64,000 nucleotides of DNA. Source: Providencia manganoxydans (lineage in GTDB: Bacteria > Pseudomonadota > Gammaproteobacteria > Enterobacterales > Enterobacteriaceae). The DNA lies in contig NZ_CP067099.1 of NCBI RefSeq assembly GCF_016618195.1, forward strand, positions 3,286,001 through 3,350,000, written 5' to 3'. Positions 35,167-44,106 of the stretch are shown piece after piece. Numbering within the stretch: position 1 is the stretch's first letter; each line of letters begins with the position of its first letter. Position numbers and translations under genes: made by a program. The notes under the pieces are model-generated. The model worked only from the letters and a program-made list of their open reading frames with translations. It searched no databases and was not told where the DNA came from.

Positions 35167-35178
35167 TTGGTCGACCAA
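35167..35178. promoter_or_regulatory. ExuR/UxuR-type operator 4, autoregulatory
   Basis: TTGGTCGACCAA is a perfect palindrome 42 bases upstream of exuR, consistent with autorepression. Confidence 0.72.
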
Positions 35179-35219
35179 TATCTGTTAAACTAAAAGCAAT
35201 AAAAGTTAAGTATTAATTG

Positions 35220-36008
35220 ATGATTAATCTAATGACACAGTTTACTGAATATAAACGCCCCTATCAGCAAGTCGGCCATGCTTTACGCCAAATGATCGCC
35301 AATATGAGCTACGCAATTGGTGACAAACTTCCACCAGAACGAGAAATTGCTGAAATGCTAGATGTTTCTCGAGCTGTTGTACGCGAAGCATTAATTATGT
35401 TGGAAATTGAAAATCTTATTGAGGTACGAAAAGGCTCAGGGGTTTATGTCATCGCACTGCCTCAATGCAAGGGAACAGCTGATGAGGAGGATAGAGCCGA
35501 TGATTCGGCATTGAACGCCGCAGGACCTTTTGAATTACTTCAAGCGAGACAGCTATTAGAAAGTAATATTGCAGAGTTTGCAGCAACACAGGTTACACCC
35601 GTAGATATTGCGAATATGAGAAAAGCACTGCAAAGAGAAAAAAATGAGCTAAAAACGGGAGAAGATGAAACGGGTGATCGTGAGTTTCACCTCGCTATAG
35701 CACAAGCAACACACAACAGTATGTTAGTCGAACTTCTGAAGCAATCATGGGAATGGCGCGAAAACAACCCTATGTGGCTTAAATTGCATTCGCGGATCAT
35801 CGATAAAGACTACAGAAAAGAGTGGATGTCGGATCATGAAGTCATTCTAGCGGCAATGATTAAAAAGGATCCCGTTGCTGCAAAATCAGCAATGTGGCAA
35901 CACCTTGAAAACGTGAAACAGAGATTGTTAGAACTTTCTGATGTCGACGATCCTAATTTTGATGGATATCTATTTAACTCTTATCCTGTTGACTTTATTC
36001 GTAACTAA
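35220..36008 (+). CDS. exuR: Hexuronate regulon repressor, GntR family
   Basis: A FadR-subfamily GntR regulator. Residues 10-75 form the winged helix (YKRPYQQVGHALRQMI, DKLPPEREIAEMLDVSRAVVREALIMLE, VRKGSGVYV). The C-terminal FCD ligand domain contains GPFELLQARQLLESNIAEFAATQVT and DHEVILAAMIKKDP, as in ExuR/UxuR. About 262 residues from ATG 35220; ATG 35232 is an alternative and no strong ribosome binding site decides. Hexuronates should release it from the four palindromes nearby. Confidence 0.9.
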   Translation: MINLMTQFTEYKRPYQQVGHALRQMIANMSYAIGDKLPPEREIAEMLDVSRAVVREALIMLEIENLIEVRKGSGVYVIALPQCKGTADEEDRADDSALNAAGPFELLQARQLLESNIAEFAATQVTPVDIANMRKALQREKNELKTGEDETGDREFHLAIAQATHNSMLVELLKQSWEWRENNPMWLKLHSRIIDKDYRKEWMSDHEVILAAMIKKDPVAAKSAMWQHLENVKQRLLELSDVDDPNFDGYLFNSYPVDFIRN

Positions 36009-36110
36009 ATGGAAAAATCGCGATCGGATTAATCTATTTCAAATAGATATAAGGGGTAAACCATTTGGCTTCCCCTTTTTTACGACATAACCAATGAATC
36101 AGACTAAAAC

Positions 36111-36797
36111 TTAAAACAAATATCTCACCCCGAGCACTAGCTCTTGTGATTTAAGATGTGCTTTCATTTGCTCATCTTGCAACCCTCTCGCATTACCAAA
36201 TCGATTCATACCACTCTCAATCTTACCTAAATCGACATAGCGGTAACCTAAATCAAAATTCAGTTTATCAATAGGCTCATAACTGACACCTGCACCAAGA
36301 GAGTACGCCAAATTAGTATCAGTATTGCTTGCATATTGGCGAGAGCGATTTCCTTGCCATCCTGATGATTTCACTTTTGCAATACCAATACCTACAGTAC
36401 CATAAACGGAAATACCTTGGTAAATTTCATAATCGCGATAAGCATTTAACATCAGGCGCTGTGCTTCCGTTTTGTGATGATTAAAGCTGGTTGGAAAAGC
36501 TGTTGAACCACTAGTATATTCTGCTTTCTTATTAAAAGTATATTCAGCCTCAGTTCGCCATCCGTTACCATACTGATAACCAGCCGCAAGGGATGCATTA
36601 TAGAAATCATCCTTATCATCACCTGAGACAAATTGGCCAATACCTGGGCGGCTACTGGTATCCATGCTATCTGCTTTTTGCCAAACTTTAGCAACGCGAG
36701 CAGAGCCATAATATCCTTCATTACTCGTTGATGCAGAAGCAGTTCCTAATGTAGCCAATAAGGCCAGTGACAGAGATGCAAGTTGTAATTTCTTCAT
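36111..36797 (-). CDS. Outer membrane beta-barrel protein
   Basis: A 228-residue protein with a signal peptide (MKKLQLASLSLALLATLGTASA) and alternating beta-strands ending in VLGVRYLF, a C-terminal aromatic typical of outer membrane barrels. The strands GYQYGNGWRTEAEYTF, YGTVGIGIAKVK and LGYRYVDLGKIE recall eight-stranded OmpA-like or opacity-type barrels. ATG 36797 or 36800 follow GGGAT. It stands alone between exuR and the 37141 gene; its ligand or role is unknown. Confidence 0.8.
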   Translation of the reverse strand: MKKLQLASLSLALLATLGTASASTSNEGYYGSARVAKVWQKADSMDTSSRPGIGQFVSGDDKDDFYNASLAAGYQYGNGWRTEAEYTFNKKAEYTSGSTAFPTSFNHHKTEAQRLMLNAYRDYEIYQGISVYGTVGIGIAKVKSSGWQGNRSRQYASNTDTNLAYSLGAGVSYEPIDKLNFDLGYRYVDLGKIESGMNRFGNARGLQDEQMKAHLKSQELVLGVRYLF

Positions 36798-37066
36798 CAT
36801 ATAATCCCATTTAGTTATAGTAACGAAACGCAATTATTTGACTTAAAGCAAATTAAAGAAAGTACTTATTTTTGAATGATTCGTTCATTTTTATTGAATA
36901 AGTAGAACTAAAACTCTAGGTAAAAAGGGCAAACAAACCAAAAATTCGAGTAAATGCAGAATATAAACAACTAAGATAAATCTGAATTTATTTTATGTTC
37001 AATAAACAACCCAAATCGAATAGCATTCCCCCACTTTTATATTTTGTTAACTAGAAACATTTTAAT

Positions 37067-37096
37067 TTGTCATGATAGCACTCGACAGCCTATATT
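37067..37096 (+). promoter_or_regulatory. Sigma70-like promoter of the 37141 gene
   Basis: TTGTCA (37067-37072), 18 bases, TATATT (37091-37096). It supports the start at 37141, since an ATG at 37072 would precede transcription. The gap 36834-37066 holds nothing else clear apart from the divergent barrel-gene promoter region. Confidence 0.6.
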
Positions 37097-37140
37097 TTTG
37101 TGGCACAATTCGTTGTAATAACGGACTAATCGAGAAATAT

Positions 37141-37896
37141 ATGAGTAAATTCAATCTTTATGTTTGGGTGGGCTTAGTACTTAATACCGCCCTACTCGGA
37201 ACATTATTGTATATGATACAAACGGGCGAATTAATTATTGATGGCTCTAATGGCGCACAAAATGCGCAACTGATGAAGGTGCTAATGATTATCGCCTGCG
37301 TGAGTTTCCCTATTCAGTTGATCAGCATGATGATCATGAGCTATAAACCAAGGGTCGCGATTGCTGTCGCGTTAATGAGTAGCTTGGCATTAATGCCTAT
37401 CACGATCGTCTTTTTATGCGGAATGATTTTTTCTGCAATTCGCTGGCGTTTCCATCAACTTGAAACCTTTGATCCCACTATCAATGTCGATTTCGAAACC
37501 AAATTAACCTTTAATAATCGCCATAACAGTATCAGAGCGATTGCTCTTGGCTTAATCAGCGTGATATTTATCGTGTTGAGTCAAAGCTTGGGAATGTTTT
37601 TATTAGTGTTGGCGATCATTTTATTTGTTTTAGGAAAACGCATTAATGGTACTCCTTATTTAGCCATCAAAGGAGAACATGTTTATATCAGGCCAAGTCT
37701 GTTTGCTTTTTGCTATCGCATCCCATTAAAAGATGTGACGTATTTAAGAAATGAAAAAAATAATGTGCTATTCCAAGCAAGAATTGAAAACGCGCCAGTA
37801 AATCAGCAGCTGATCCCCCTCTCAATATCACTACAGAATTTAGCTGAAGAGGATAAAACTAAACTAGCCGCTGTACTAGAAAGAGTCCCTCATTAA
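37141..37896 (+). CDS. Membrane protein of unknown function
   Basis: A 251-residue protein with about five membrane segments: two near the N-terminus (YVWVGLVLNTALLGTLLYMI; VLMIIACVSFPIQLISMMIM), one after (ALMSSLALMPITIVFLCGMIF), and a hairpin near 140-175. The soluble C-terminal part (about 176-251) contains GTPYLAIKGEHVYIRPS, which looks PH-like. The family is not recognised. It is convergent with aroG. Confidence 0.7.
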   Translation: MSKFNLYVWVGLVLNTALLGTLLYMIQTGELIIDGSNGAQNAQLMKVLMIIACVSFPIQLISMMIMSYKPRVAIAVALMSSLALMPITIVFLCGMIFSAIRWRFHQLETFDPTINVDFETKLTFNNRHNSIRAIALGLISVIFIVLSQSLGMFLLVLAIILFVLGKRINGTPYLAIKGEHVYIRPSLFAFCYRIPLKDVTYLRNEKNNVLFQARIENAPVNQQLIPLSISLQNLAEEDKTKLAAVLERVPH

Positions 37897-37898
37897 GA

Positions 37899-37929
37899 TA
37901 AAAAGCCAGTATGGCCTATCATACTGGCT
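37899..37929 (-). terminator. Terminator of aroG
   Basis: AGCCAGTAT (37904-37912) and ATACTGGCT (37921-37929) pair; the minus strand continues TTTTTATC. Confidence 0.8.
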
Positions 37930-37944
37930 TCACTCAAATACCCG

Positions 37945-39000
37945 TTATTTTTGACGACGAGCAATCACGGCATCAGATAACTGACGCAATACTTTTTCGG
38001 TGTCGTCCCAACCAATGCATGCATCAGTCACACTCTTTCCGTACACCAAAGGCTCACCAGATTCTAAACTTTGATTGCCCTCAACAAGATGACTTTCAAT
38101 CATCACTCCTGTGATAGAACGATCACCTTGGCGTAACTGCTCACTCACATCATCTGCAACGATCATTTGCTTTTCAAACTTTTTGCTGCTATTTGCGTGG
38201 CTGAAATCGATCATAATACTTGGAGTCAGCCCTGCATTTACTAAGCCTTCACGCACCGCTTTAACATGTTCGGCACTGTAGTTTGGTTCCTTACCACCAC
38301 GTAAAATAATGTGACAATCAGGGTTACCGCCAGTATTCACTATTGCGGAATGCCCCCATTTAGTCACCGATAAAAAACAGTGTGGCGAACGAGCTGAATT
38401 AATTGCATCGATTGCAATCTTGATGGTGCCATCCGTACCATTTTTGAAGCCAACAGGGCAAGATAAACCTGATGCTAGCTCACGGTGAACCTGAGATTCT
38501 GTGGTACGCGCCCCTATCGCTCCCCAACTCATTAAATCGGCAACATATTGAGGGCTGATCATATCAAGGAATTCACCTGCTGTTGGCAAACCTTGATCAT
38601 TGATGGTCACGAGTAGCTCACGAGCAATACGTAAACCATCATTGATATTGAAACTATTATCCATATGCGGATCGTTAATTAACCCTTTCCAACCGACTGT
38701 GGTACGTGGTTTTTCAAAATAAACACGCATCACAATTTCAAGTGAACCTTTTAGCTCTTCACGCAGTTTATTTAGGCGCTGAGCATATTCTAATGCCGCT
38801 TTAGTATCATGGATAGAACAGGGGCCAATTACCACCACTAGGCGATCATCTTCACCTGACAAGATATTGTGGATGGCAAGACGTGCTTCATGAACGGTAA
38901 ACGCCGCTTTGTCTGTCGCAGGAAATTTTTCTAATAATGCGATAGGTGGCAATAATTCTTTTATTTGTTTAATTCTGACGTCATCGTTCTGATAGTTCAT
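37945..39000 (-). CDS. aroG: 3-deoxy-7-phosphoheptulonate (DAHP) synthase, Phe-sensitive type
   Basis: AroG condenses phosphoenolpyruvate and erythrose 4-phosphate, the first step of aromatic amino acid synthesis. The 351-residue protein has VVVIGPCSIHD, YFEKPRTTVGWKGLINDPHMD, GARTTESQVHRELASGLSCPVGFKNGTDG, and IMIDFSHANSSK. The YQNDDVRIKQIKELLPP start and chromosomal place next to pnuC-nadA match AroG rather than AroF/H. The start ATG (39000) is clear. Confidence 0.95.
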   Translation of the reverse strand: MNYQNDDVRIKQIKELLPPIALLEKFPATDKAAFTVHEARLAIHNILSGEDDRLVVVIGPCSIHDTKAALEYAQRLNKLREELKGSLEIVMRVYFEKPRTTVGWKGLINDPHMDNSFNINDGLRIARELLVTINDQGLPTAGEFLDMISPQYVADLMSWGAIGARTTESQVHRELASGLSCPVGFKNGTDGTIKIAIDAINSARSPHCFLSVTKWGHSAIVNTGGNPDCHIILRGGKEPNYSAEHVKAVREGLVNAGLTPSIMIDFSHANSSKKFEKQMIVADDVSEQLRQGDRSITGVMIESHLVEGNQSLESGEPLVYGKSVTDACIGWDDTEKVLRQLSDAVIARRQK

Positions 39001-39362
39001 ACTCTTTTAATCCAGTGGTTATTTTGTTTTCTATATTGATGATTTACATACCTTATAAACAGCCGATGGTAAGCACTTACATTGAAGTGAAGAGCGAGTT
39101 GAAATGATCTTCTTACCACTGACAATACTGCGATTTGAAAGACAGCAGGTATCGAAATTTTAATCTAACCGTTCAGCTCTCTTCTGTAAACAGCTAAACG
39201 AGCTAGTAAATTATCACTTTTAGGCGCTAGAATTATAAAATGAGGCTAAAGGCGATTAAGCTGCGCAATAGCCCCATATTAGAGAGAAATTTCAGAGTAA
39301 AAATAAACAAAAATGGCAAAACTACGACAATGTTACTTTCACCATTTTATGATTAATTTTTG
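39001..39362. other. Gene-free gap between aroG and pnuC
   Basis: About 360 bases with no ORF of substance. The aroG promoter must be here. A half TyrR-like word TGTAAA occurs at about 39185 but without its partner. No terminator for pnuC was recognised. Confidence 0.5.
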
Positions 39363-40088
39363 TCACAACGCACTCGATAGTGGTGAAGAGCCGTTTTGTT
39401 TGGCTGATTTGATCCATAATCTTGAGCCATTTAATGCAATACCCAGCAAAATTAAATATTCTAACGACATGGCATAGACCCCCTGCTTATAGAACACCAC
39501 AATGCTAATGACATTAATCACGACCCATAGCAGCCAATTTTCAACGTATTTTCTTGTCATTAAAATCATCGCCACAACTGACAACACCGTCATAGTGGAA
39601 TCCCAGAAAGGAAATGCATCTGGTTCCAACACTGGCATTTGTAAATTGGCGCCAAACAGATTTAACACTTCAACTGCCCATGCCGCTAACACACCAAATA
39701 CCATATCAATATTGAAAGTTAAGTAAGTAATGACTAACACAGAAATAACTAACGTGATTGCCGCTTTTGGAAAACTTAACCAGCGGATCTTCAATTCAGT
39801 CTGTTGACTGCTATCAACGCGACTCCATGCATACCAACCATAAATGTTGGCAATAAAGAAGAACACTTGCAAAAGTAAGTTAGCATATAACTGAATTTGG
39901 AAAAAAATCACCCCAAATAAAGTGACGTTGATTAAACCAAACAAATAGTTAATCGTTTTTTCAAAACTCGCGAGTAAAATACACAGTAAACCAGCTACCG
40001 TGCCAACGGCTTCTATGTATGACAGCTCATAAATACTATTCCACAAAGGAATATTCACTAAAATATTACTTGTGCTAAAGAAATCCAT
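39363..40088 (-). CDS. pnuC: Nicotinamide riboside transporter
   Basis: PnuC moves nicotinamide riboside across the inner membrane for NAD salvage. The 241-residue protein has seven to eight membrane segments and the family signatures NYLFGLINVTLFG, FFFIANIYGWYAWSR and WLLWVVINVISIVVFYKQG. It follows nadA by 67 bases on the same strand, forming a nadA-pnuC operon as in E. coli. Confidence 0.93.
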   Translation of the reverse strand: MDFFSTSNILVNIPLWNSIYELSYIEAVGTVAGLLCILLASFEKTINYLFGLINVTLFGVIFFQIQLYANLLLQVFFFIANIYGWYAWSRVDSSQQTELKIRWLSFPKAAITLVISVLVITYLTFNIDMVFGVLAAWAVEVLNLFGANLQMPVLEPDAFPFWDSTMTVLSVVAMILMTRKYVENWLLWVVINVISIVVFYKQGVYAMSLEYLILLGIALNGSRLWIKSAKQNGSSPLSSAL

Positions 40089-40155
40089 CCCAAGATCCTT
40101 ATTTAATCATGTGTGATACATCGTATATTGATACTGATCTACAACCAACCTTCTT

Positions 40156-41196
40156 CTATTTTAGACTCTCTGCAAAATCTAGCATTCTATTTAATGGTTG
40201 CATTGCTTTTTCACGTAACGTTTCACTCACATGAATTTGGTGCTGTTCACCATGGCTTTCTAGCGCCTGTGCGATAGCTTGTAGGCCATTCATTGCCATC
40301 CAAGGGCAATGAGCACATGTACGGCAAGTTGCACCTTCACCCGCAGTAGGTGCGATATATAATGATTTATCAGGACATGCCTGCTGCATTTTATAAAAGA
40401 TACCTTTATCAGTCGCAACGATCATCGATGGGTTAGGTAAAGTCTGCGCGGCTTTAATTAATTGACTGGTTGAACCAACTGCATCAGCAAGGTCAACAAT
40501 AGCTTGAGGAGATTCAGGATGAACAAGAATAGCCGCTTCCGGATATAATGCCTTCATTTTCATCAAAGATTGCGTTTTAAACTCATCATGAACAATACAG
40601 GCTCCCTGCCAACATAAAATATCGGCACCTGTTTTTTGCTGTACATAACGGCCTAGATGACGATCTGGCGCCCAAATAATTTTCTCACCTAAACTGTCTA
40701 AATGGTCAATCAGCTCAACAGCAATACTTGAGGTCACTACCCAATCTGCACGTGCTTTAACTGCCGCAGAGGTGTTTGCATACACCACAACAGTACGGTC
40801 GGGGTGTTGATCACAAAAGCGAATAAAATCCTCTTCTGGACAACCTAAATCAAGTGAACACTCTGCTGCTAAAGTTGGCATTAATACATTTTTTTCTGGA
40901 CTGAGAATTTTAGCTGTTTCTCCCATAAAACGTACTCCCGCAACCAATAGCGTCGAAGCGGGATGTCGAGCGCCAAAACGCGCCATTTCCAATGAATCTG
41001 CGACACACCCCCCAGTTTCTTCTGCCAATGCTTGTATTTCAGGATCAGTGTAATAATGTGCCACGATCACTGCATTTTTTTCGGCCAATAATGATTTGAT
41101 GCGCTCACGGTAAAACGTTTTTTCATCAGAGCTTAATAACGCAGGTTTAGGGGGGAATGGATAAACTGACTGGTTAAAATCAATAAACTCACTCAT
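40156..41196 (-). CDS. nadA: Quinolinate synthase
   Basis: NadA makes quinolinate from iminoaspartate and dihydroxyacetone phosphate using a [4Fe-4S] cluster. The 346-residue protein carries [37 protein letters not shown], and the cluster cysteines including [10 protein letters not shown] near the C-terminus. ATG 41196 is chosen as GAGG lies 7 bases before it. A NadR-type box lies 74 bases upstream. Confidence 0.96.
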   Translation of the reverse strand: MSEFIDFNQSVYPFPPKPALLSSDEKTFYRERIKSLLAEKNAVIVAHYYTDPEIQALAEETGGCVADSLEMARFGARHPASTLLVAGVRFMGETAKILSPEKNVLMPTLAAECSLDLGCPEEDFIRFCDQHPDRTVVVYANTSAAVKARADWVVTSSIAVELIDHLDSLGEKIIWAPDRHLGRYVQQKTGADILCWQGACIVHDEFKTQSLMKMKALYPEAAILVHPESPQAIVDLADAVGSTSQLIKAAQTLPNPSMIVATDKGIFYKMQQACPDKSLYIAPTAGEGATCRTCAHCPWMAMNGLQAIAQALESHGEQHQIHVSETLREKAMQPLNRMLDFAESLK

Positions 41197-41269
41197 AATT
41201 AGCCTCTGTTTAGCATAATGCAATTTTACCGCAAAAATTACGTGTAAAATGACTCAATAACCGGTTTTT

Positions 41270-41287
41270 TGTTTTATATACTAAACA
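41270..41287. promoter_or_regulatory. Probable NadR box before nadA
   Basis: TGTTTT-ATATAC-TAAACA differs by one base from the NadR consensus TGTTTA-N6-TAAACA. It would repress nadA-pnuC when NAD is plentiful. Confidence 0.68.
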
Positions 41288-41439
41288 AGATACGCTAAAT
41301 TTCTAAGGATGTCTTCTCGATTTTTGTTTAATTGTCTACTTTGCGACTTAAATACTAAGAATAATAATTATTGTGTTTCTTCGCATTTTTCTCACTTTAC
41401 AGGTATCTTAGCCATACTCATATATCTGATAGGTTAGTT

Positions 41440-42312
41440 ATGGAATCCCCCGCAGCTTTAATAAATAAAATAATTTCAATTTCTTTACTCGACCCTCGAA
41501 TTGAGGCCGTAATATTAACCGGCTCAAGAGGAAGAGAACGGCATATCGATCATTATTCTGATATTGATATTGAATTAATCGGTTTAGGTGTAACAGATCT
41601 TTTTCACGATCAGCGATGGATCAATCAATTCGGTCATCCCCTTGTTGCCTTACATCTTATTAATGGCGGTATTGGTGAGCCTGAATCGCCAACCTGTTTG
41701 GTCATTTATGAGCAAGGAAGAAAAGTCGATTTCACCTTTGCGGAACCTTGTCGACTACAGAAAATGCAACAATATGGGCTTGATGATACCTATGCACGGG
41801 GATACACCATTTTACTTGATAAAACAGGTATTACTGAAAAACTACCAAACGGTTTTATACTGCCCTCTTTAAAACAACTCAGCGAACAGCAATTCACTTT
41901 TATTGCAAAAGAATTCTGGTATGAAGCACATCAAGTTGCAATTGCGTTATTACGTAATGAAATGTGGAGTGCTTGGTCAAGAGACGCAGATATGAAAAAA
42001 GCACTGCTGACCATGACAGAATGTTTAGTTTCAACTAAACAAGGCAAGCAGCAAGATGTCTGGTATAACGGAAAAAACTATCAAACATGGATGCCGGAAA
42101 CCATAACACAATCCATGGAAACCTTATTTGATTATCGTAATGCACAAACCGCAGCGACAGCCTTACATTCACTCATGACATGTTTTGATAAAGTAACCTC
42201 AGAACTAGCCCGACAGCTTAATTACCCTATCGATCCCTTAATGAATATTCGCATGCAAGAATTAGTGATTGGTTTGTTGCAAGATAGGGAACTATTGCCA
42301 GAAGGAATTTGA
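41440..42312 (+). CDS. Aminoglycoside 6-adenylyltransferase-like nucleotidyltransferase
   Basis: A 290-residue protein of the Adenyl_transf (ANT(6)/AadK/AadS) family. The nucleotidyltransferase site ILTGSRGRERHIDHYSDIDIE has the Gly-Ser and the Asp-x-Asp pair that binds metal; VDFTFAEP supplies the third acidic strand. Family members adenylylate streptomycin, but chromosomal relatives often give low or no resistance. ATG 41440 is preferred (AGG about 7 bases upstream). It stands alone between nadA and phoN. Confidence 0.82.
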   Translation: MESPAALINKIISISLLDPRIEAVILTGSRGRERHIDHYSDIDIELIGLGVTDLFHDQRWINQFGHPLVALHLINGGIGEPESPTCLVIYEQGRKVDFTFAEPCRLQKMQQYGLDDTYARGYTILLDKTGITEKLPNGFILPSLKQLSEQQFTFIAKEFWYEAHQVAIALLRNEMWSAWSRDADMKKALLTMTECLVSTKQGKQQDVWYNGKNYQTWMPETITQSMETLFDYRNAQTAATALHSLMTCFDKVTSELARQLNYPIDPLMNIRMQELVIGLLQDRELLPEGI

Positions 42313-42354
42313 TAGACCTTCCATAGTAGCGAATTAACATAATATTAACAATAA

Positions 42355-42393
42355 AAATCGCTCTGTTAAAATTAAATAGCAGAGCGATTTTTT
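42355..42393. terminator. Bidirectional terminator between the adenylyltransferase-like gene and phoN
   Basis: ATCGCTCTG (42357-42365) pairs with CAGAGCGAT (42380-42388); six T follow on the plus strand and five on the minus strand. Confidence 0.88.
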
Positions 42394-42400
42394 ATAATGG

Positions 42401-43147
42401 CTATTTTTTCAGTTTCGCAAATTCGTCTTTAGCTTTTTGTAACTGCTTTTGGAATTCAGGGTTCGAGTGCAAGGTAGCTACCGCTGAAGAGGCGACAATA
42501 CGCGCCGCATCAACGTCACTTTGCCAATGGTAACCACAAATTACTCTACTTTGACCTAATTCATAACCACGTTTTAATATATTATCTTGATTTTCAGGGT
42601 TAATTTCTGCAAGTACTAATGCAGACGCCCAACCAATTGAAGTATGGCCCGATGGGTATGAACCATTTTTAGACAGTTTTTCCTGATCTTTAGTATTACA
42701 TGTTGCCACACCATAAAAAGCGAATGGGCGGATACGCATGTATTTTTCTTTTGCGGAACGAGTCGCCAAGTCACCTGCATCCTCAATCATATTCGTCAGC
42801 AGTTTATGAATTTCGGGAGCGTCTTTTTCAGTAATTGGATAACCAAATGCTTCAGAGAATGCATTAGCTACCCCTCCAGCAGCAAGATCAGCATCCGCAG
42901 CAGCTTGTTTACCTCTTTCTGTATTTCTGAGCATACGACCTTTTTCATACATCGCTTGGTCATTTAAAAATAAAATACTACCCACTTCTGGCGGTGGTGG
43001 TAGCAACGCCAAGCTGTCTATTGCTTGTGAGTTCTTTAAATAGTACAAGTCAGGTTTCGTTGTGACATCGTTTCCAGCGGGGATCGCTGCAAATGTACTA
43101 GTCGAAATAAATGCCCCTGCACATAAAACCGCAAGTAATTTTTTCAT
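42401..43147 (-). CDS. phoN: Class A non-specific acid phosphatase
   Basis: A secreted periplasmic phosphatase of the PAP2 superfamily. The 248-residue protein has a signal peptide ([20 protein letters not shown]) and the full class A signature: [16 protein letters not shown] and [12 protein letters not shown]. This matches PhoN/PhoC enzymes of Providencia, Morganella and Salmonella. It removes phosphate from many organic esters. A 22-bp palindrome lies 74 bases upstream of the start. Confidence 0.95.
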   Translation of the reverse strand: MKKLLAVLCAGAFISTSTFAAIPAGNDVTTKPDLYYLKNSQAIDSLALLPPPPEVGSILFLNDQAMYEKGRMLRNTERGKQAAADADLAAGGVANAFSEAFGYPITEKDAPEIHKLLTNMIEDAGDLATRSAKEKYMRIRPFAFYGVATCNTKDQEKLSKNGSYPSGHTSIGWASALVLAEINPENQDNILKRGYELGQSRVICGYHWQSDVDAARIVASSAVATLHSNPEFQKQLQKAKDEFAKLKK

Positions 43148-43220
43148 CCGTTAATCCTTTGTTATTTTTACCGCAGAATAAAATAACTTATATTTTACAA
43201 TGTGATCGGTTATTAATGCT

Positions 43221-43242
43221 TTATTTAGACTAGTCTAAATAA
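43221..43242. promoter_or_regulatory. 22-bp perfect palindrome upstream of phoN
   Basis: Eleven bases TTATTTAGACT are followed by their exact reverse complement. It lies 74 to 95 bases before the phoN ATG, a place for an operator of a dimeric regulator. The rest of 43148-43531 holds the phoN promoter region and structured sequence after the tRNA genes. Confidence 0.6.
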
Positions 43243-43408
43243 GTATTCAATTCCTTGAGTCAGCTCTCAAAAACAAGGGGGAAATACGTGAATTATCCGT
43301 TTATAGAACGGTTTTTTTGAGTGGCTAAAGGGATGCGGTGAATAGTGATTAATTAGTATAAAAGAAGGATTAGGGTTGGATTAAAAACATCATTCGTGCA
43401 CACGGGTC

Positions 43409-43424
43409 GTTGCGCAAGCGCAAC
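43409..43424 (-). terminator. Hairpin downstream of the tRNA-Lys array
   Basis: GTTGCGC and GCGCAAC form a 7-bp stem with a two-base loop; about 20 bases later the minus strand has TTTTT (GATGTTTTTAATCC). The preceding minus-strand sequence CAGGTTCGAGCC looks like a tRNA T-arm, so this may be a last, very degraded tRNA-like unit. Confidence 0.45.
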
Positions 43425-43531
43425 GCTGTCTCGCTCCACTCGGCTCGAACCTGAACGCAGCTTCTCACCCGCACTCTATGTGCACTATGCAAGGATCTTT
43501 TTTGGAGTTAAGGGAAGTGAATTACTTTAGA

Positions 43532-43607
43532 TGGTGGGTCGTGCAGGATTCGAACCTGCGACCAATTGATTAAAAGTCAACTGCTCTACCGACTGAGCTA
43601 ACGACCC
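43532..43607 (-). tRNA. tRNA-Lys (UUU), copy 1
   Basis: A 76-base cloverleaf on the minus strand: acceptor GGGTCGT pairing with ACGACCC, anticodon TTT in the loop CTTTTAA, T-arm GGTTCGAATCC and encoded CCA. Identical to the copies at 43768 and 44002. This corresponds to the E. coli lysT region next to cpoB. Confidence 0.97.
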
Positions 43608-43637
43608 ATCTTAGAATTGTAATACTAAAAAACAGCT

Positions 43638-43738
43638 TGGCGTACATGCAGGATTTAAGCCTTTCGGACTTACCCTTACGGGTCGAACCTGCAACCATCT
43701 TATAAAACTCAATAATCTACCGATTGAGCTAACGACCC
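43638..43738 (-). pseudogene. Degenerate tRNA-Lys-like copy A
   Basis: The minus strand begins GGGTCGTTAGCTCAATCGGT like tRNA-Lys and keeps the T-arm GCAGGTTCGA and AATCCTGC. The anticodon arm no longer pairs, the 3' acceptor strand is eroded (TGTACGCCA) and 28 extra bases split the T-loop. The insert folds as CCC-GTAA-GGG plus the word TAAGTCCGAAAGGCTTA. Confidence 0.75.
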
Positions 43739-43767
43739 ATCTGATATAACTGATTTTATGTTTTAGA

Positions 43768-43843
43768 TGGTGGGTCGTGCAGGATTCGAACCTGCGACCA
43801 ATTGATTAAAAGTCAACTGCTCTACCGACTGAGCTAACGACCC
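43768..43843 (-). tRNA. tRNA-Lys (UUU), copy 2
   Basis: A 76-base tRNA identical to copies 1 and 3, including CCA. It lies 236 bases from copy 1, one tandem-repeat unit. Confidence 0.97.
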
Positions 43844-43872
43844 ATCTTAAAATTTTAAAGCTAAAAACGGCT

Positions 43873-43972
43873 TGGTGTACATGCAGGATTTAAGCCCTTC
43901 GGACTTACCCTTACAGGTCGAACCTGCACCATCTTGTAAAACTCAATAATCTACCAACCGAGCTAATGCCCC
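43873..43972 (-). pseudogene. Degenerate tRNA-Lys-like copy B
   Basis: Same design as copy A: intact D-arm side, non-pairing anticodon arm, and 28 extra bases in the T-loop with the word TAAGTCCGAAGGGCTTA. The acceptor start reads GGGGCAT here rather than GGGTCGT. One base is missing before the T-arm. Confidence 0.72.
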
Positions 43973-44001
43973 ATCTGGCATAACTGATTTTGTGTTTTAG
44001 A

Positions 44002-44077
44002 TGGTGGGTCGTGCAGGATTCGAACCTGCGACCAATTGATTAAAAGTCAACTGCTCTACCGACTGAGCTAACGACCC
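44002..44077 (-). tRNA. tRNA-Lys (UUU), copy 3
   Basis: A 76-base tRNA identical to copies 1 and 2. It is 234 bases from copy 2. Confidence 0.97.
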
Positions 44078-44106
44078 ATCTTAAAATTTTAAAGCTAAAA
44101 ACGGCT

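Noticed and set aside
39180..39210. Possible TyrR box upstream of aroG
   Set aside because: Only one half (TGTAAA) is present; the expected TTTACA partner at 6-base spacing is missing.
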